This document shows positions 15,688-23,390 of a stretch of DNA of 64,000 nucleotides, piece by piece (the first letter of the stretch is position 1; the number at the start of each line of letters is the position of its first letter). A program made the position numbers and the translations under genes. The notes beneath the pieces were generated by a model, which did not search any database, was not told the origin of the DNA, and saw only the letters and a list, made by a program, of their open reading frames with translations. Source of the stretch: Bacillus sp. FJAT-27445 (GTDB lineage Bacteria > Bacillota > Bacilli > Bacillales > Cytobacillaceae); contig NZ_LMTI01000005.1 in the NCBI RefSeq assembly GCF_001510665.1, positions 418,583 to 482,582 of the forward strand, read 5' to 3'.

Positions 15688-16452
15688 ATGATGGATTTAC
15701 AATTGCACGGAAAAAATGTACTCATCACTGGCGGCTCGAAGGGTATTGGAAAAGCCATTGCAAGGGCGTTTGTGGCGGAGGGAGCGAATGTTGGAATTTC
15801 GGCCAGGGGGATGGAAGCGCTGGAAGAGGCAAGGGAAGAACTTGAAGGAAATGCTGCCATTTTTAAAGCAGATATTACCAATCCAGAGGAACGAGAGAAC
15901 CTGATCCATTCTTTTGTTGAAAAATACGGAACAATCGATGTCTTAGTCAATAATGCAGGCGGAAGCAATGGCGGGTTAGCGACAGAAACAGACATGGGTT
16001 TATACTACGAGGCAATGGAGTTGAATTACTTTTCAACTGTCCATTTAAGTAAATTAGCTGTAGAGCATATGAAAAAGCAACAATCAGGTTCGATCATTAA
16101 TATTACGTCTATTTTCGGCAGGGAAAGCGGAGGGAAGGTTACCTATAACAATGCAAAATCTGCCTTGATCAGTTTTACCAAGTCACTGGCTGACGAAGTG
16201 ATTTCAAATAAAATAAGGGTTAATAGCATCGCGCCAGGCAGCATATTGCACGAGACAGGTAATTGGAAAAAACGCCTTGAGGCTGACCCGGAAGGCATAA
16301 AAGAATTCGTAAAAAAGGAAATACCAGCCGGCCGCTTCGGCACCCCAGAAGAAATTGCAAATGTTGCAGTATTTCTCGCCTCGGAAAAAGCATCCTGGAT
16401 TGTAGGTGCCAGCATAAATGTAGACGGCGGACAATCTAGAATGAATTTTTAG
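15688..16452 (+). CDS. Short-chain dehydrogenase/reductase (3-oxoacyl-ACP reductase-like)
   Basis: 254 residues: NAD(P) loop TGGSKGIG near residue 14, NNAG at about 90, catalytic Ser in NITSIFG and Tyr-Lys in YNNAKSAL, then the IRVNSIAPG substrate-loop motif and the C-terminal VDGGQSRMNF typical of FabG-like SDRs. ATG 15688 follows AAAAGGAGTC. TATAAT at 15652-15657 is a likely -10 box. It stands alone, with a hairpin at 16583. A short repeat (16460-16505) follows it that also follows the SDR at 27779. Confidence 0.88.
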   Translation: MMDLQLHGKNVLITGGSKGIGKAIARAFVAEGANVGISARGMEALEEAREELEGNAAIFKADITNPEERENLIHSFVEKYGTIDVLVNNAGGSNGGLATETDMGLYYEAMELNYFSTVHLSKLAVEHMKKQQSGSIINITSIFGRESGGKVTYNNAKSALISFTKSLADEVISNKIRVNSIAPGSILHETGNWKKRLEADPEGIKEFVKKEIPAGRFGTPEEIANVAVFLASEKASWIVGASINVDGGQSRMNF

Positions 16453-16459
16453 GATTATG

Positions 16460-16505
16460 CAGGAAATAGAAATAAATCTTTTTTCCCAATCACACGTCAA
16501 TCTAT
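16460..16505 (+). repeat. Dispersed repeat C, copy 1
   Basis: CAGGAAATAGAAATAAATCT and the bases up to CAATCTAT reappear, with a few changes, at 28637-28683. Both copies lie just downstream of a short-chain dehydrogenase gene, in the same orientation. Nature unknown. Confidence 0.55.
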
Positions 16506-16582
16506 AAACTTATAATCTTCTCAAAAAGAGACCCACTCGTAATCGAAAATCCAGCTAATGAAAAATACGAAGCCATTAAACA

Positions 16583-16613
16583 CAAAACCCCGCTCAAAAG
16601 GAGCAGGGTTTTG
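16583..16613 (+). terminator. Hairpin, probable terminator
   Basis: CAAAACCCC..GCTC (16583-16595) pairs with GAGC.AGGGTTTTG (16601-16613); a T-rich stretch follows after a short interval. Confidence 0.6.
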
Positions 16614-16655
16614 ACATTTTTTATTAGATTTATTATTGAAGGTAAAAGATAACCT

Positions 16656-16733
16656 GGCCACCCATCATATCTTCGTATCGAAGTTGAGCTTTTTCACCAG
16701 TTTTTACAAACGCCAAATTCTAACCTTTATTTT
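16656..16733 (-). repeat. Dispersed repeat A, copy 1 (decayed coding remnant)
   Basis: The minus strand reads FVKTGEKAQLRYEDMMGG before a stop. A diverged direct copy lies at 18907-18985, where removing one A from a run of eight restores VKTRKKTQLRYEEMLAAR. The two copies flank the ABC transporter pair. The parent gene was not identified. Confidence 0.55.
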
Positions 16734-16818
16734 CTCGAGTCATAGTCAGTGTTTCCGACTCAAAATACCGATGCAGTTAGCTAAAGAATAGATTATTTTT
16801 ACAATCTTTTAACGTTTT

Positions 16819-16867
16819 AAACACCAAAATCTGGTTGTTCTTTGTTAACATAGTGTTTATGGTGTTT
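16819..16867. promoter_or_regulatory. Inverted repeat upstream of the ABC transporter
   Basis: AAACACCA (16819-16826) and TGGTGTTT (16860-16867) are exact inverse copies 33 bases apart in the region that must contain the promoter, suggesting an operator or looped control site. No clear -35/-10 pair could be assigned. Confidence 0.4.
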
Positions 16868-16890
16868 AATTTGTAGAAAGAGGGAGAGTA

Positions 16891-17826
16891 ATGGCAGGAA
16901 AAGCATTGGAAGTTCAATCCTTAACGAAAAAAATTAAGAACAAAGTAATTGTCAACGATGTCAGCTTCTCGGTTGAAAAAGGAGAAATCTTTGGGCTGCT
17001 TGGTCCAAACGGAGCAGGGAAAACGACTATTATCCGTATGATTGTTAGCCTGATAGGGCGTACGCAAGGAAATGTCATTGTAAATGGTTTTAATTTGGAC
17101 ACTCATTTTAAAGAATCAATGAGTGAAATTGGCGCAATTGTTGAAAATCCGGAATTCTATAAATACCTTAGCGGATATAAAAATCTAAAACACTATGCAA
17201 ATATGGCGAAGGCCAAAGTTACCGAAGAGCGGATTCAAGAAGTCACAAAGCTTGCCGGCATTGAACACGCCATCCACCAAAAGGTTAAGACTTATTCACT
17301 TGGGATGAGGCAAAGATTGGGCGTCGCACAAGCATTGTTACATAATCCATCTTTACTAATCCTTGATGAACCAACGAATGGACTCGATCCCCAGGGAATC
17401 CGAGAGTTCCGGGAATATTTGCAGTCCATTGCAAAAGAAGGCATTTCCGTTCTCGTATCCTCTCATTTATTGTCCGAGATGCAGCTGATGTGTGATCGAT
17501 TTGCCATTATTGAACAGGGGAAATTGATTCATATTTCGTCAATTAATCAACTTCATGATGACGGCAAGGACGTACAAACTGTTCTATTCGTGGTTAATAA
17601 CCTGGAAGCAGCCATGCAGATATTAAGGGAAAACGATTTAGGAAATGAAATGAAAATAGTAGGGGAAGACCAGTTTTCTATAAACCTAGATAAAGAAGCG
17701 ACAGCCGAAGCGAATAAGTTATTAGTCACAAATGATATTAGCGTATATGCCATTAACCAAGTCACGGCTTCGCTAGAAGATCGATTCCTCGAATTAACTG
17801 CAAAGGGAACAGGAGGTAAAGAATAG
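16891..17826 (+). CDS. ABC transporter ATP-binding protein (BcrA-type)
   Basis: 311 residues. Walker A GPNGAGKTT at 38-46, signature YSLGMRQR at 135-142, Walker B LLILDEP at 155-161, D-loop GLDP, and H-loop SSHLL near 195. The regulatory C-terminal domain (about 220-311) is of the BcrA/NatA bacitracin- and lantibiotic-immunity type. With the permease it would form an ATP-driven exporter or immunity complex. ATG 16891 follows AGAGGGAG. Its stop overlaps the permease's GTG start by one base. No histidine kinase/response regulator pair is adjacent, unlike many antimicrobial-peptide ABC systems. Confidence 0.92.
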   Translation: MAGKALEVQSLTKKIKNKVIVNDVSFSVEKGEIFGLLGPNGAGKTTIIRMIVSLIGRTQGNVIVNGFNLDTHFKESMSEIGAIVENPEFYKYLSGYKNLKHYANMAKAKVTEERIQEVTKLAGIEHAIHQKVKTYSLGMRQRLGVAQALLHNPSLLILDEPTNGLDPQGIREFREYLQSIAKEGISVLVSSHLLSEMQLMCDRFAIIEQGKLIHISSINQLHDDGKDVQTVLFVVNNLEAAMQILRENDLGNEMKIVGEDQFSINLDKEATAEANKLLVTNDISVYAINQVTASLEDRFLELTAKGTGGKE

Positions 17827-18773
17827 TGTCCTTGTTAATTAAGAATGAGATAGGGAAGATTTTTGGAAAGAAATCCAGTTGGATTTATATGATTATTATC
17901 TTAATTGCTGTCGTCCTTGGAGGCATCCTTCAGAAAAATTTCACTGAGGAACCTAGTGAGAATTGGCGTGAGGAAACACAAGTCCGCGTGAACCAATTGG
18001 AGAAGGATTTAAAAACGGCACCTGAAGAAGAAAAAGAATGGATGATCGCGGATTTACAGCAACAACAAAAGTATCTGGATGAAAATATTAATCCCAATGA
18101 AATGAGCAATTGGCATTTTATGAATCAGACTGTGTATGGTGTTACTACGCTTGTTACACTTTTTGCTGTAATCGTCAGCAGTGCCATTGTATCCTCCGAG
18201 TTTTCCGATGGGACGATTAAACAGCTGCTAATCAGGCCTCATCAAAGATGGGCAATCCTTTTGTCAAAGTATCTCTCAGCGATCATTTATTCATTAATGC
18301 TGGTTGTCGTTCTTATTGTCTCAGGTTATATTGCAGGCTCGCTCATCTTTGGAAACGGTGGTTTCAATGCCGAATTTTTTGAATATTCCCTTGAAGGAGG
18401 GCGAAAACTCGCTGAAATTGGACCACAGTTTTTCTTGAAGGTCCTGTATTACCTGCCAAGCCTTTTGATTCTTATTACAATATCCTTCATGCTGTCTACA
18501 TTGTTTAAAAGCCAGGCTTTGGCGGTTGGAATCGGGATATTTGTTTTGTTCCTGTCTTCAACTCTTGGCGGCTTGATTGTCATGTTGGCAGAAAAATATA
18601 CCTGGGCGAAGTTCCTGATCTTCCCCCACATGGATTTGACTGTGTACGCACTTCAAGACAAAATACTTGAGGATGTCACACTGCCAATTTCATTGCTAAC
18701 ATTATCAGTCTACTATGTTATTTTCATGTTGCTCACGTTCACCATTTTCCAAAAACGGGATGTTAGTATTTAA
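17826..18773 (+). CDS. ABC-2 type permease partner
   Basis: 315 residues. A first membrane segment (SWIYMIIILIAVVLGGIL) is followed by a 75-residue extracytoplasmic charged loop with a coiled coil (VNQLEKDLKTAPEEEKEW), then five more segments including VTTLVTLFAVIVSSAIVSSEF with the conserved FSDGTIKQLLIRP motif of BcrB/NatB-like permeases. GTG 17826 overlaps the ATPase stop, and GGAGGTAAAG lies upstream, so the pair is translationally coupled. A strong terminator ends the two-gene operon. Confidence 0.9.
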   Translation: MSLLIKNEIGKIFGKKSSWIYMIIILIAVVLGGILQKNFTEEPSENWREETQVRVNQLEKDLKTAPEEEKEWMIADLQQQQKYLDENINPNEMSNWHFMNQTVYGVTTLVTLFAVIVSSAIVSSEFSDGTIKQLLIRPHQRWAILLSKYLSAIIYSLMLVVVLIVSGYIAGSLIFGNGGFNAEFFEYSLEGGRKLAEIGPQFFLKVLYYLPSLLILITISFMLSTLFKSQALAVGIGIFVLFLSSTLGGLIVMLAEKYTWAKFLIFPHMDLTVYALQDKILEDVTLPISLLTLSVYYVIFMLLTFTIFQKRDVSI

Positions 18774-18832
18774 TCTTTCCTGCAAAGTAACACCTGGTAT
18801 TCATAAGATAATTGTGCTGAGTGGCAATCTTG

Positions 18833-18868
18833 AAAGAGGAGCATTCCGTGTGAATGCTCCTCTTTTAC
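18833..18868 (+). terminator. Terminator of the ABC operon
   Basis: AAAGAGGAGCATTC (18833-18846) and GAATGCTCCTCTTTT (from 18852) are perfectly complementary around a 5-base loop. Confidence 0.88.
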
Positions 18869-18906
18869 TCTAATTTGCTGACAAAGTCGAGATTTACAAT
18901 AGACCT

Positions 18907-18985
18907 AGCCGCCAACATCTCTTCGTATCGGAGTTGAGTTTTTTTTACGAGTTTTTACAGAGCCAGGAATGTAACCTTGGTTTCG
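18907..18985 (-). repeat. Dispersed repeat A, copy 2
   Basis: Direct, diverged copy of 16656-16733; see that entry. CTTCGTATCG and AGTTTTTACA are the best conserved blocks. Confidence 0.55.
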
Positions 18986-19050
18986 GATTCCCCAAAAGCA
19001 TGGTTCCGACGAATAACTCGCAAAAAAGAGAAGCCGTTTCATTTCCAGGT

Positions 19051-19851
19051 TCAGCTGAAAATTGTTTCTGAATCTTCAATGATTGTCAGGATTACTTTAT
19101 ACGCTTCATTTGATTTCGTACTGTCAGAGTCCTTGTATTCATCATAGGTGATTAAAGCCTTCCACAGAGCCCATCCTCTTGCTCGATTCCATGTTTCTTC
19201 ATCCATCTTTACTACATTCTTGAAAACTCTTCTGCTCTCAAAATCAAAGAAGGTCCAAGCCATAGCTGCATCACAAGAAGGATCTCCTACTCCCAGTATT
19301 CCGAAGTCAATTACGGCACTAAGCTTCCCGTTCTGTACTAAAATATTTCCTGGCGCAATATCTCCGTGAAGCCATACAGGCTTTCGTTCCCATTTGGAAT
19401 CTAAAGCCAGTTCCCAGAGTCTTATCAAATATATTTCATCAAAAACATCACGATTACTCCTGATTGCATTTCTCGTTTCATTGTCATACACGGATAGATG
19501 TGCGCCTCTGTAATAATTATGAACTCCAGCCAACGGGCCGTCACTCGCGTCAATGGATTGCAACTCAAGTAAAAACCCGCCTAAATCGGCTGCAAATTGA
19601 TTTAAATCTATTACGTTTTCTCTAGTGACCGTCTCTCCATCAAGCCACTTGTAAATTGACCAAGGGAATGGATAGTCCTCATTCGGTGTTCCTTTCGCAA
19701 CTGGTATCGGAATAGGCAATGAAAGCTTTTTTGCTAAAACCGGCAACCACTTTTGTTCCTTTTCTACTTGCGGTACATACCCCGGGGCACTCGGCAACCG
19801 CACACTCATGTCATTCCCCAAGTGGAAAGTACGATTATCATTACCACTCAC
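19051..19851 (-). CDS. Aminoglycoside phosphotransferase-family kinase with a damaged start
   Basis: From GTG 19851 the product is 266 residues. HGDIAPGN (162-169) is the catalytic loop and IDFG (181-184) the metal-binding loop of the APH/choline-kinase fold; YKWLDGETV is also typical. The frame is open upstream for 28 more codons to ATA at 19933-19935, and those codons (KIDSALVAKLIEEQFPQWA) look like the usual N-terminus of this family. AAAGGA lies near that ATA, so the natural start was probably ATG and has become ATA. The protein may be made poorly or truncated. Substrate unknown; resistance is not implied. Confidence 0.8.
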   Translation of the reverse strand: MSGNDNRTFHLGNDMSVRLPSAPGYVPQVEKEQKWLPVLAKKLSLPIPIPVAKGTPNEDYPFPWSIYKWLDGETVTRENVIDLNQFAADLGGFLLELQSIDASDGPLAGVHNYYRGAHLSVYDNETRNAIRSNRDVFDEIYLIRLWELALDSKWERKPVWLHGDIAPGNILVQNGKLSAVIDFGILGVGDPSCDAAMAWTFFDFESRRVFKNVVKMDEETWNRARGWALWKALITYDEYKDSDSTKSNEAYKVILTIIEDSETIFS

Positions 19852-19935
19852 TTTAACCGATTTAATATCTAAATGAGCCCACTGGGGGAATTGCTCTTCT
19901 ATTAGTTTAGCTACTAATGCGGAATCAATTTTTAT

Positions 19936-20172
19936 CTTAACTCATTCCTTTCCCGGTATATTTCCAATTTAATTATAAGCTTTTCGGTCAATGATGTGCA
20001 TGCTCTTAGCAGTGAACTTAGGTATCGAAAAACTACAATTCTCCTTCAATTTTTTCCTGAATATGGTACATTTAACTATATACTCAGCGAACAGGGTTGG
20101 TGAGGATGGCCAGCTGCTAAAGGAATAATGAGTCGGTTAGCTAGAAATTACTACCCCGAATAGGGTGCCAAA
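19936..20172. other. Intergenic region, no gene
   Basis: Divergent region between the kinase and the next rightward gene. No clear promoter pair, hairpin or coding sequence could be supported. Confidence 0.4.
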
Positions 20173-20541
20173 ATGAACATTATTACCAAAGACCAACTTG
20201 AACTTTTGTTCCAAACCTTCCATTCTAGGCTGGATTTATCAAATATAATAACTTTCGATGATGAAGACCTAACGAAGGTACTGCATTATTTTTTGATCTT
20301 AAAGGAATTTAGCAAAGAAATAGCAGCCGGTTCTCCTTTTACAATCGAACAAGTCCTTTACAGCCAGTATTATTGGTTTGTTTATTTTAAAAATCAATAC
20401 TTCTCCAAGTATGGATACGATGCCGGCATGGACCAACAGGCTTTCCAGCTAATTGAACAGTTAACATACGAACTTGATGAAGTTAATTGGGACTTCCTTG
20501 AACAAATCACCAATGATTTGAAGACCGATTATGAATGTTGA
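20173..20541 (+). CDS. Hypothetical protein upstream of Imm22
   Basis: 122 residues, acidic and aromatic-rich, all-helical in appearance (DLTKVLHYFLILKEFSKEIA; QYYWFVYFKNQYFSKYGYDAG; FQLIEQLTYELDEVNWDFLEQ). No motif is recognised. It overlaps the region just before the Imm22 gene (45 bases between the chosen starts and stop) and is probably co-transcribed. Small acidic proteins beside Imm22 are often themselves immunity proteins or remnants of polymorphic toxin loci, but that is only inference. Confidence 0.6.
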   Translation: MNIITKDQLELLFQTFHSRLDLSNIITFDDEDLTKVLHYFLILKEFSKEIAAGSPFTIEQVLYSQYYWFVYFKNQYFSKYGYDAGMDQQAFQLIEQLTYELDEVNWDFLEQITNDLKTDYEC

Positions 20542-20585
20542 AAGTTTACCAGAAGGATGAAAACCATACGAATAAGGAGGATATC

Positions 20586-20972
20586 ATGGAGCAAGAAGGG
20601 TACGTTTCATTATGGGTAGGGGAGTTTAGCTCTTCTGAAAATTTCAGCGAATATCTCTCTATTGAGTATGATGAAGATGGAGAAGCCATTCCTTCCAATT
20701 TCGAAAGGGGTTTTTCTATTGAGTATTATGACCTCGATTTCCAGGAGGTTATATTCTATCAACAACCACTTTCAAATCTAAACCAAATTTTAGAAGGGGC
20801 ATCTTATGATGAAGTCATTATACCGAAATTCAAAGGTATGTTAGCAAACAATGCGCATGAAAAAGTAAACGCCGTTGTATTGCTATATAACTTTCAGTAC
20901 AATTCCTGTGTAAAAATGGACAAGAGTGGATTGAACACGCTGCACTATATAGGGGCAGTGCAATATAAATAG
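20586..20972 (+). CDS. Immunity protein 22 (Imm22) family
   Basis: 128 residues starting MEQEGYVSLWVGEFSSSENF at ATG 20586 with AATAAGGAGG 7 bases upstream. The pattern VSLWVG, then a Y.EDGEAIPSNFERGFSIEYYDLDFQE core, matches the Imm22 family of polymorphic-toxin immunity proteins. It would neutralise a cognate secreted nuclease or other toxin in the cytosol. No toxin gene is next to it, so it looks like an orphan immunity gene, a common way to resist toxins from kin. A terminator follows at once. Confidence 0.78.
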   Translation: MEQEGYVSLWVGEFSSSENFSEYLSIEYDEDGEAIPSNFERGFSIEYYDLDFQEVIFYQQPLSNLNQILEGASYDEVIIPKFKGMLANNAHEKVNAVVLLYNFQYNSCVKMDKSGLNTLHYIGAVQYK

Positions 20973-21007
20973 CGCCAATCAAATTGGATTGGCGCTATCT
21001 TTTTTAT
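20971..21007 (+). terminator. Terminator after Imm22
   Basis: AGCGCCAATC (20971-20980) pairs with GATTGGCGCT (20987-20996), followed by a T run. Confidence 0.88.
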
Positions 21008-21016
21008 CAACATAGA

Positions 21017-21108
21017 TTAGTAGAACTCCATATGCCCCTTACTCAGCCGGTAATACGCCAGCCGGTCCTCAAGCGTCCCCGTATGGATCTCAAAACTTAT
21101 GCCCCTCA
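21017..21108 (-). pseudogene. fosB relic 1 (3' end only)
   Basis: The minus strand matches the last 30 codons of the intact fosB at 27031, including the region coding for HTGTLEDRLEYY and the final MEFY/stop, at about 80 percent identity by eye. It breaks off at 21108 in the middle of the gene, where repeat B begins. Confidence 0.85.
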
Positions 21109-21196
21109 CTGGAGAATTAACTTGGAGCTTTCAGTGGGGGCAAGCATTGAAGTGCTGCATATTTTAACCGCTACTGGATTAGTAAGGAGGTGGAAT
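21108..21196 (+). repeat. Dispersed repeat B, copy 1
   Basis: CTGGAGAATTAACTTG through CTACTGGATTAGTAAG recurs at 23150-23252, where an extra 15 bases are present. The longer copy has a broken frame reading VAFSGGKH then, one base shifted, EVLHVLVAKFY, reminiscent of a PAPS-reductase-like phosphate loop; that identity is a guess. Confidence 0.6.
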
Positions 21197-21412
21197 ACAA
21201 TGAGATAGTAAAATTATAACGTAAGCCATTGCAACCTCCATACCCCTGTGACCCCAACCAATAATGGTAAAGTTATAACAACTGAATCATTAGCAGCATC
21301 TCCTAATTGCCATTGTGACCGGTTCTCCCATATATGACTGCTATTGTCATTTTTCATTTCTCCTTTTTCTTTAAATCAAGTTTTTCCTTATTCCACACAA
21401 AAAACGGAATTT
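21197..21412. other. No gene recognised
   Basis: About 215 bases of apparently decayed sequence between repeat B and the 3' end of the DJ-1/PfpI gene. Nothing further is supported. Confidence 0.4.
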
Positions 21413-22024
21413 CTAATTGGCGGGGTTTCTCCAAACGACCCCTCTTCGCTCATATTCCATGCGATGTTCAACTGCAGCTGCAATCTCAGCTCCCGAAAAC
21501 CTCTCAATAATCCATAATCCTAGGTCAATTCCTGAAGTAACTCCCCTAGCTGTGATTACACTACCTTCATCAACAATTCGATATCCCAAGTAATCAGCTC
21601 CATATCTAGGAAGTTCATCTTTCGCCAGATAATGCATAGCAACTTTCTTGTCTTTTAAAATACCTGAAGCAGCCATTAACATGCCGCCTGTACAAACTCC
21701 GCACACAATCGTACCTTCGCCATGCATAGCCGAGATGATCTGTGTTAACTCCCCCTTCTCCGCCTCATGTCTGGCCCCATGTTGGGCTTTATGGTTCCAG
21801 CCACCGCCAGGGATGATTAACAAATCTGGTCTGTTGTCTAAACGTAAAAAATCATGGACCCTCACTTGAACGCCAAAGGATGCGACGACTTCTTTTCGAG
21901 ACCGGCTTGCGACTAATTCAATCTCGAATGGAGCTCCTGCCTCGATGCCCCGCTTTAAAACTTCAAAAGGTGCCAAAGCGACAAGTTCCCCAAATCCTTC
22001 AAATAATACAATTTGTATCTTCAC
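21413..22024 (-). CDS. DJ-1/PfpI-family (class I glutamine amidotransferase-like) protein
   Basis: 203 residues of the DJ-1/PfpI/ThiJ fold. The nucleophile elbow is VCGVCTGG with the reactive cysteine at 111; the conserved IIPGGGW loop is at 70-76 and SGIDLGLWIIERF near 165 matches the isonitrile-hydratase/AraC-N subgroup. An acidic residue at position 19-22 (E21) could activate the cysteine. Possible activities in the family include isonitrile hydratase, glyoxalase III and protein deglycase; the exact one cannot be chosen. Start ATG 22024 has AAGGAGA upstream (22033-22039). Confidence 0.85.
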   Translation of the reverse strand: MKIQIVLFEGFGELVALAPFEVLKRGIEAGAPFEIELVASRSRKEVVASFGVQVRVHDFLRLDNRPDLLIIPGGGWNHKAQHGARHEAEKGELTQIISAMHGEGTIVCGVCTGGMLMAASGILKDKKVAMHYLAKDELPRYGADYLGYRIVDEGSVITARGVTSGIDLGLWIIERFSGAEIAAAVEHRMEYERRGVVWRNPAN

Positions 22025-22077
22025 CCTTATTCTCTCCTTTTATGTATAAACATACTTACATTCGGCAAATTACAAAT

Positions 22078-22105
22078 AAAACAGGAGGGGAATTCCTCTC
22101 CTGTT
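22078..22105 (-). terminator. Terminator of the RraA-like gene
   Basis: ACAGGAGGGGAA and TTCCTCTCCTGT (about 22080-22105) are complementary; a T-rich run follows on the minus strand. Confidence 0.7.
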
Positions 22106-22111
22106 TAATGT

Positions 22112-22729
22112 CTATTTGGAAAGCATTTTATCTAAGTATTGCTTAGTAGCCTCGACGTTACCAGCGACCGCTTCTTCTCTAATCTCATCTTTCCTCATTT
22201 TTTCCAATGTTTTTTTCAAGATGTCTTGTTCTTCAGATTGTGGTATTACCACAACGCCATTTGCATCACCAACTATAATATCTCCTGGATTTACAGCTGT
22301 TCCACCACAAGAAATCGGAACATTGATTTCACCTATTCCAGTTTTTCCGCTAGCAGCTACAGAAGTCCCTTTGGCGAAAACAGGGAAATTTAGTTTCTTA
22401 ATGTCAACAATATCACGAATCACACCGTCAACAACTATTCCACCAACTCCAAGTGTTTGAGCCATCCCTACAATAAAGTCCCCAGCTATGGCTCGATATT
22501 GATCCCCTTTAGCATCAATTACAATAATATCTTCGGGATTTGCTTCACGGATTGCTTTTAGAAGCACTAAGTTATCACCAACAGGAATCTTCACAGTTAA
22601 AGCTCTTCCAGCAAGTCTGTATTCTTCTTTTAGAGGCTTAATAGTTGGATGCATATTATTTAAACCATCCACAACATCTGAAATACAGGTAGTGGGTATG
22701 TTCATAAATTGCTCAACAATAGGTTCCAT
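22112..22729 (-). CDS. RraA-like / HMG-aldolase-family protein
   Basis: 205 residues from ATG 22729, which has AAAGGAGATTTC directly upstream. The RraA fold is shown by TTCISDVVDGLNN at the start, the GDNLVLLKAI helix, DIIVIDAKGD (metal-binding Asp region) and GVGGIVVDGVIRD with the conserved Gly-Asp-Arg-type loop. The family includes regulators of RNase E (RraA), 4-hydroxy-4-methyl-2-oxoglutarate aldolases and oxaloacetate decarboxylases; Bacillus members are more likely the latter enzymes than RNase regulators, since RNase E is absent there. Single-gene unit ending in a terminator. Confidence 0.87.
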   Translation of the reverse strand: MEPIVEQFMNIPTTCISDVVDGLNNMHPTIKPLKEEYRLAGRALTVKIPVGDNLVLLKAIREANPEDIIVIDAKGDQYRAIAGDFIVGMAQTLGVGGIVVDGVIRDIVDIKKLNFPVFAKGTSVAASGKTGIGEINVPISCGGTAVNPGDIIVGDANGVVVIPQSEEQDILKKTLEKMRKDEIREEAVAGNVEATKQYLDKMLSK

Positions 22730-22786
22730 AGAAATCTCCTTTTCAAATTGAGTATTTACTAAAATTATACAGTTGCTTGAATTCAT

Positions 22787-23149
22787 TTAGAAATATAATA
22801 AAGTTATTGTTTTCTATAAGACAAGGTTATCAATCCGGTGACCAACCATCGGTTTACTGGTTAGCCAGGAATTTTTGTCGTAAAAGATGGCTGAAGCATT
22901 GGAGCTTACCAGGAATACGGTATACAACATCAAGCCGGATAATTATGCAGGCGTGGATTTGCTCGGGGAAATTATCAATGGTTTCAAATTTTTTTGTAAT
23001 TGAACATTGTGGGAACTTTAGTGTTGTATCGATTTTGAATATGAATATACTGGAATCACTTATTATAGAATCAATTACAAACAAAGAAGTCACTGGTTTT
23101 ATATCTACTCTTGTGGGAAAAGAAGAGAAAATCTATTCCTTATTCGTAA
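22787..23149 (+). other. Decayed coding sequence with an HTH-like scrap
   Basis: Around 22880-22935 the plus strand reads MAEALELTRNTVYNIK, which looks like the helix-turn-helix of a small regulator, but there is no intact frame around it. No terminator or promoter is evident. This seems to be gene debris lying before repeat B copy 2. Confidence 0.4.
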
Positions 23150-23252
23150 ACTGGAGAATTAACTTGTAGCTTTCAGTGGGGGCAAGCATTGAAGTGCTGC
23201 ATGTGCTTGTGGCTAAATTTTACTCGCTACTGGATTAGTAAGCTGGTGGAAG
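23150..23252 (+). repeat. Dispersed repeat B, copy 2
   Basis: Longer direct copy of 21108-21196, containing about 15 additional bases (GTGCTTGTGGCTAAA region). See copy 1. Confidence 0.6.
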
Positions 23253-23390
23253 ACAATCAGCAAGTAAAAGATGAAACTATTTTAAATGAGTTGAAAACTG
23301 CAAAGTGACAATAGAATTGTTTCATTAAAGGCCATTTAATCAATAGCGTGAGATAGTAGATTCATGCAAGAGGGAGAGGAGAACTAAAAA

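Noticed and set aside
16620-16750. Possible riboswitch upstream of the ABC genes
   Set aside because: The structure is explained by a decayed coding repeat that also occurs at 18907, and no known riboswitch core is visible.
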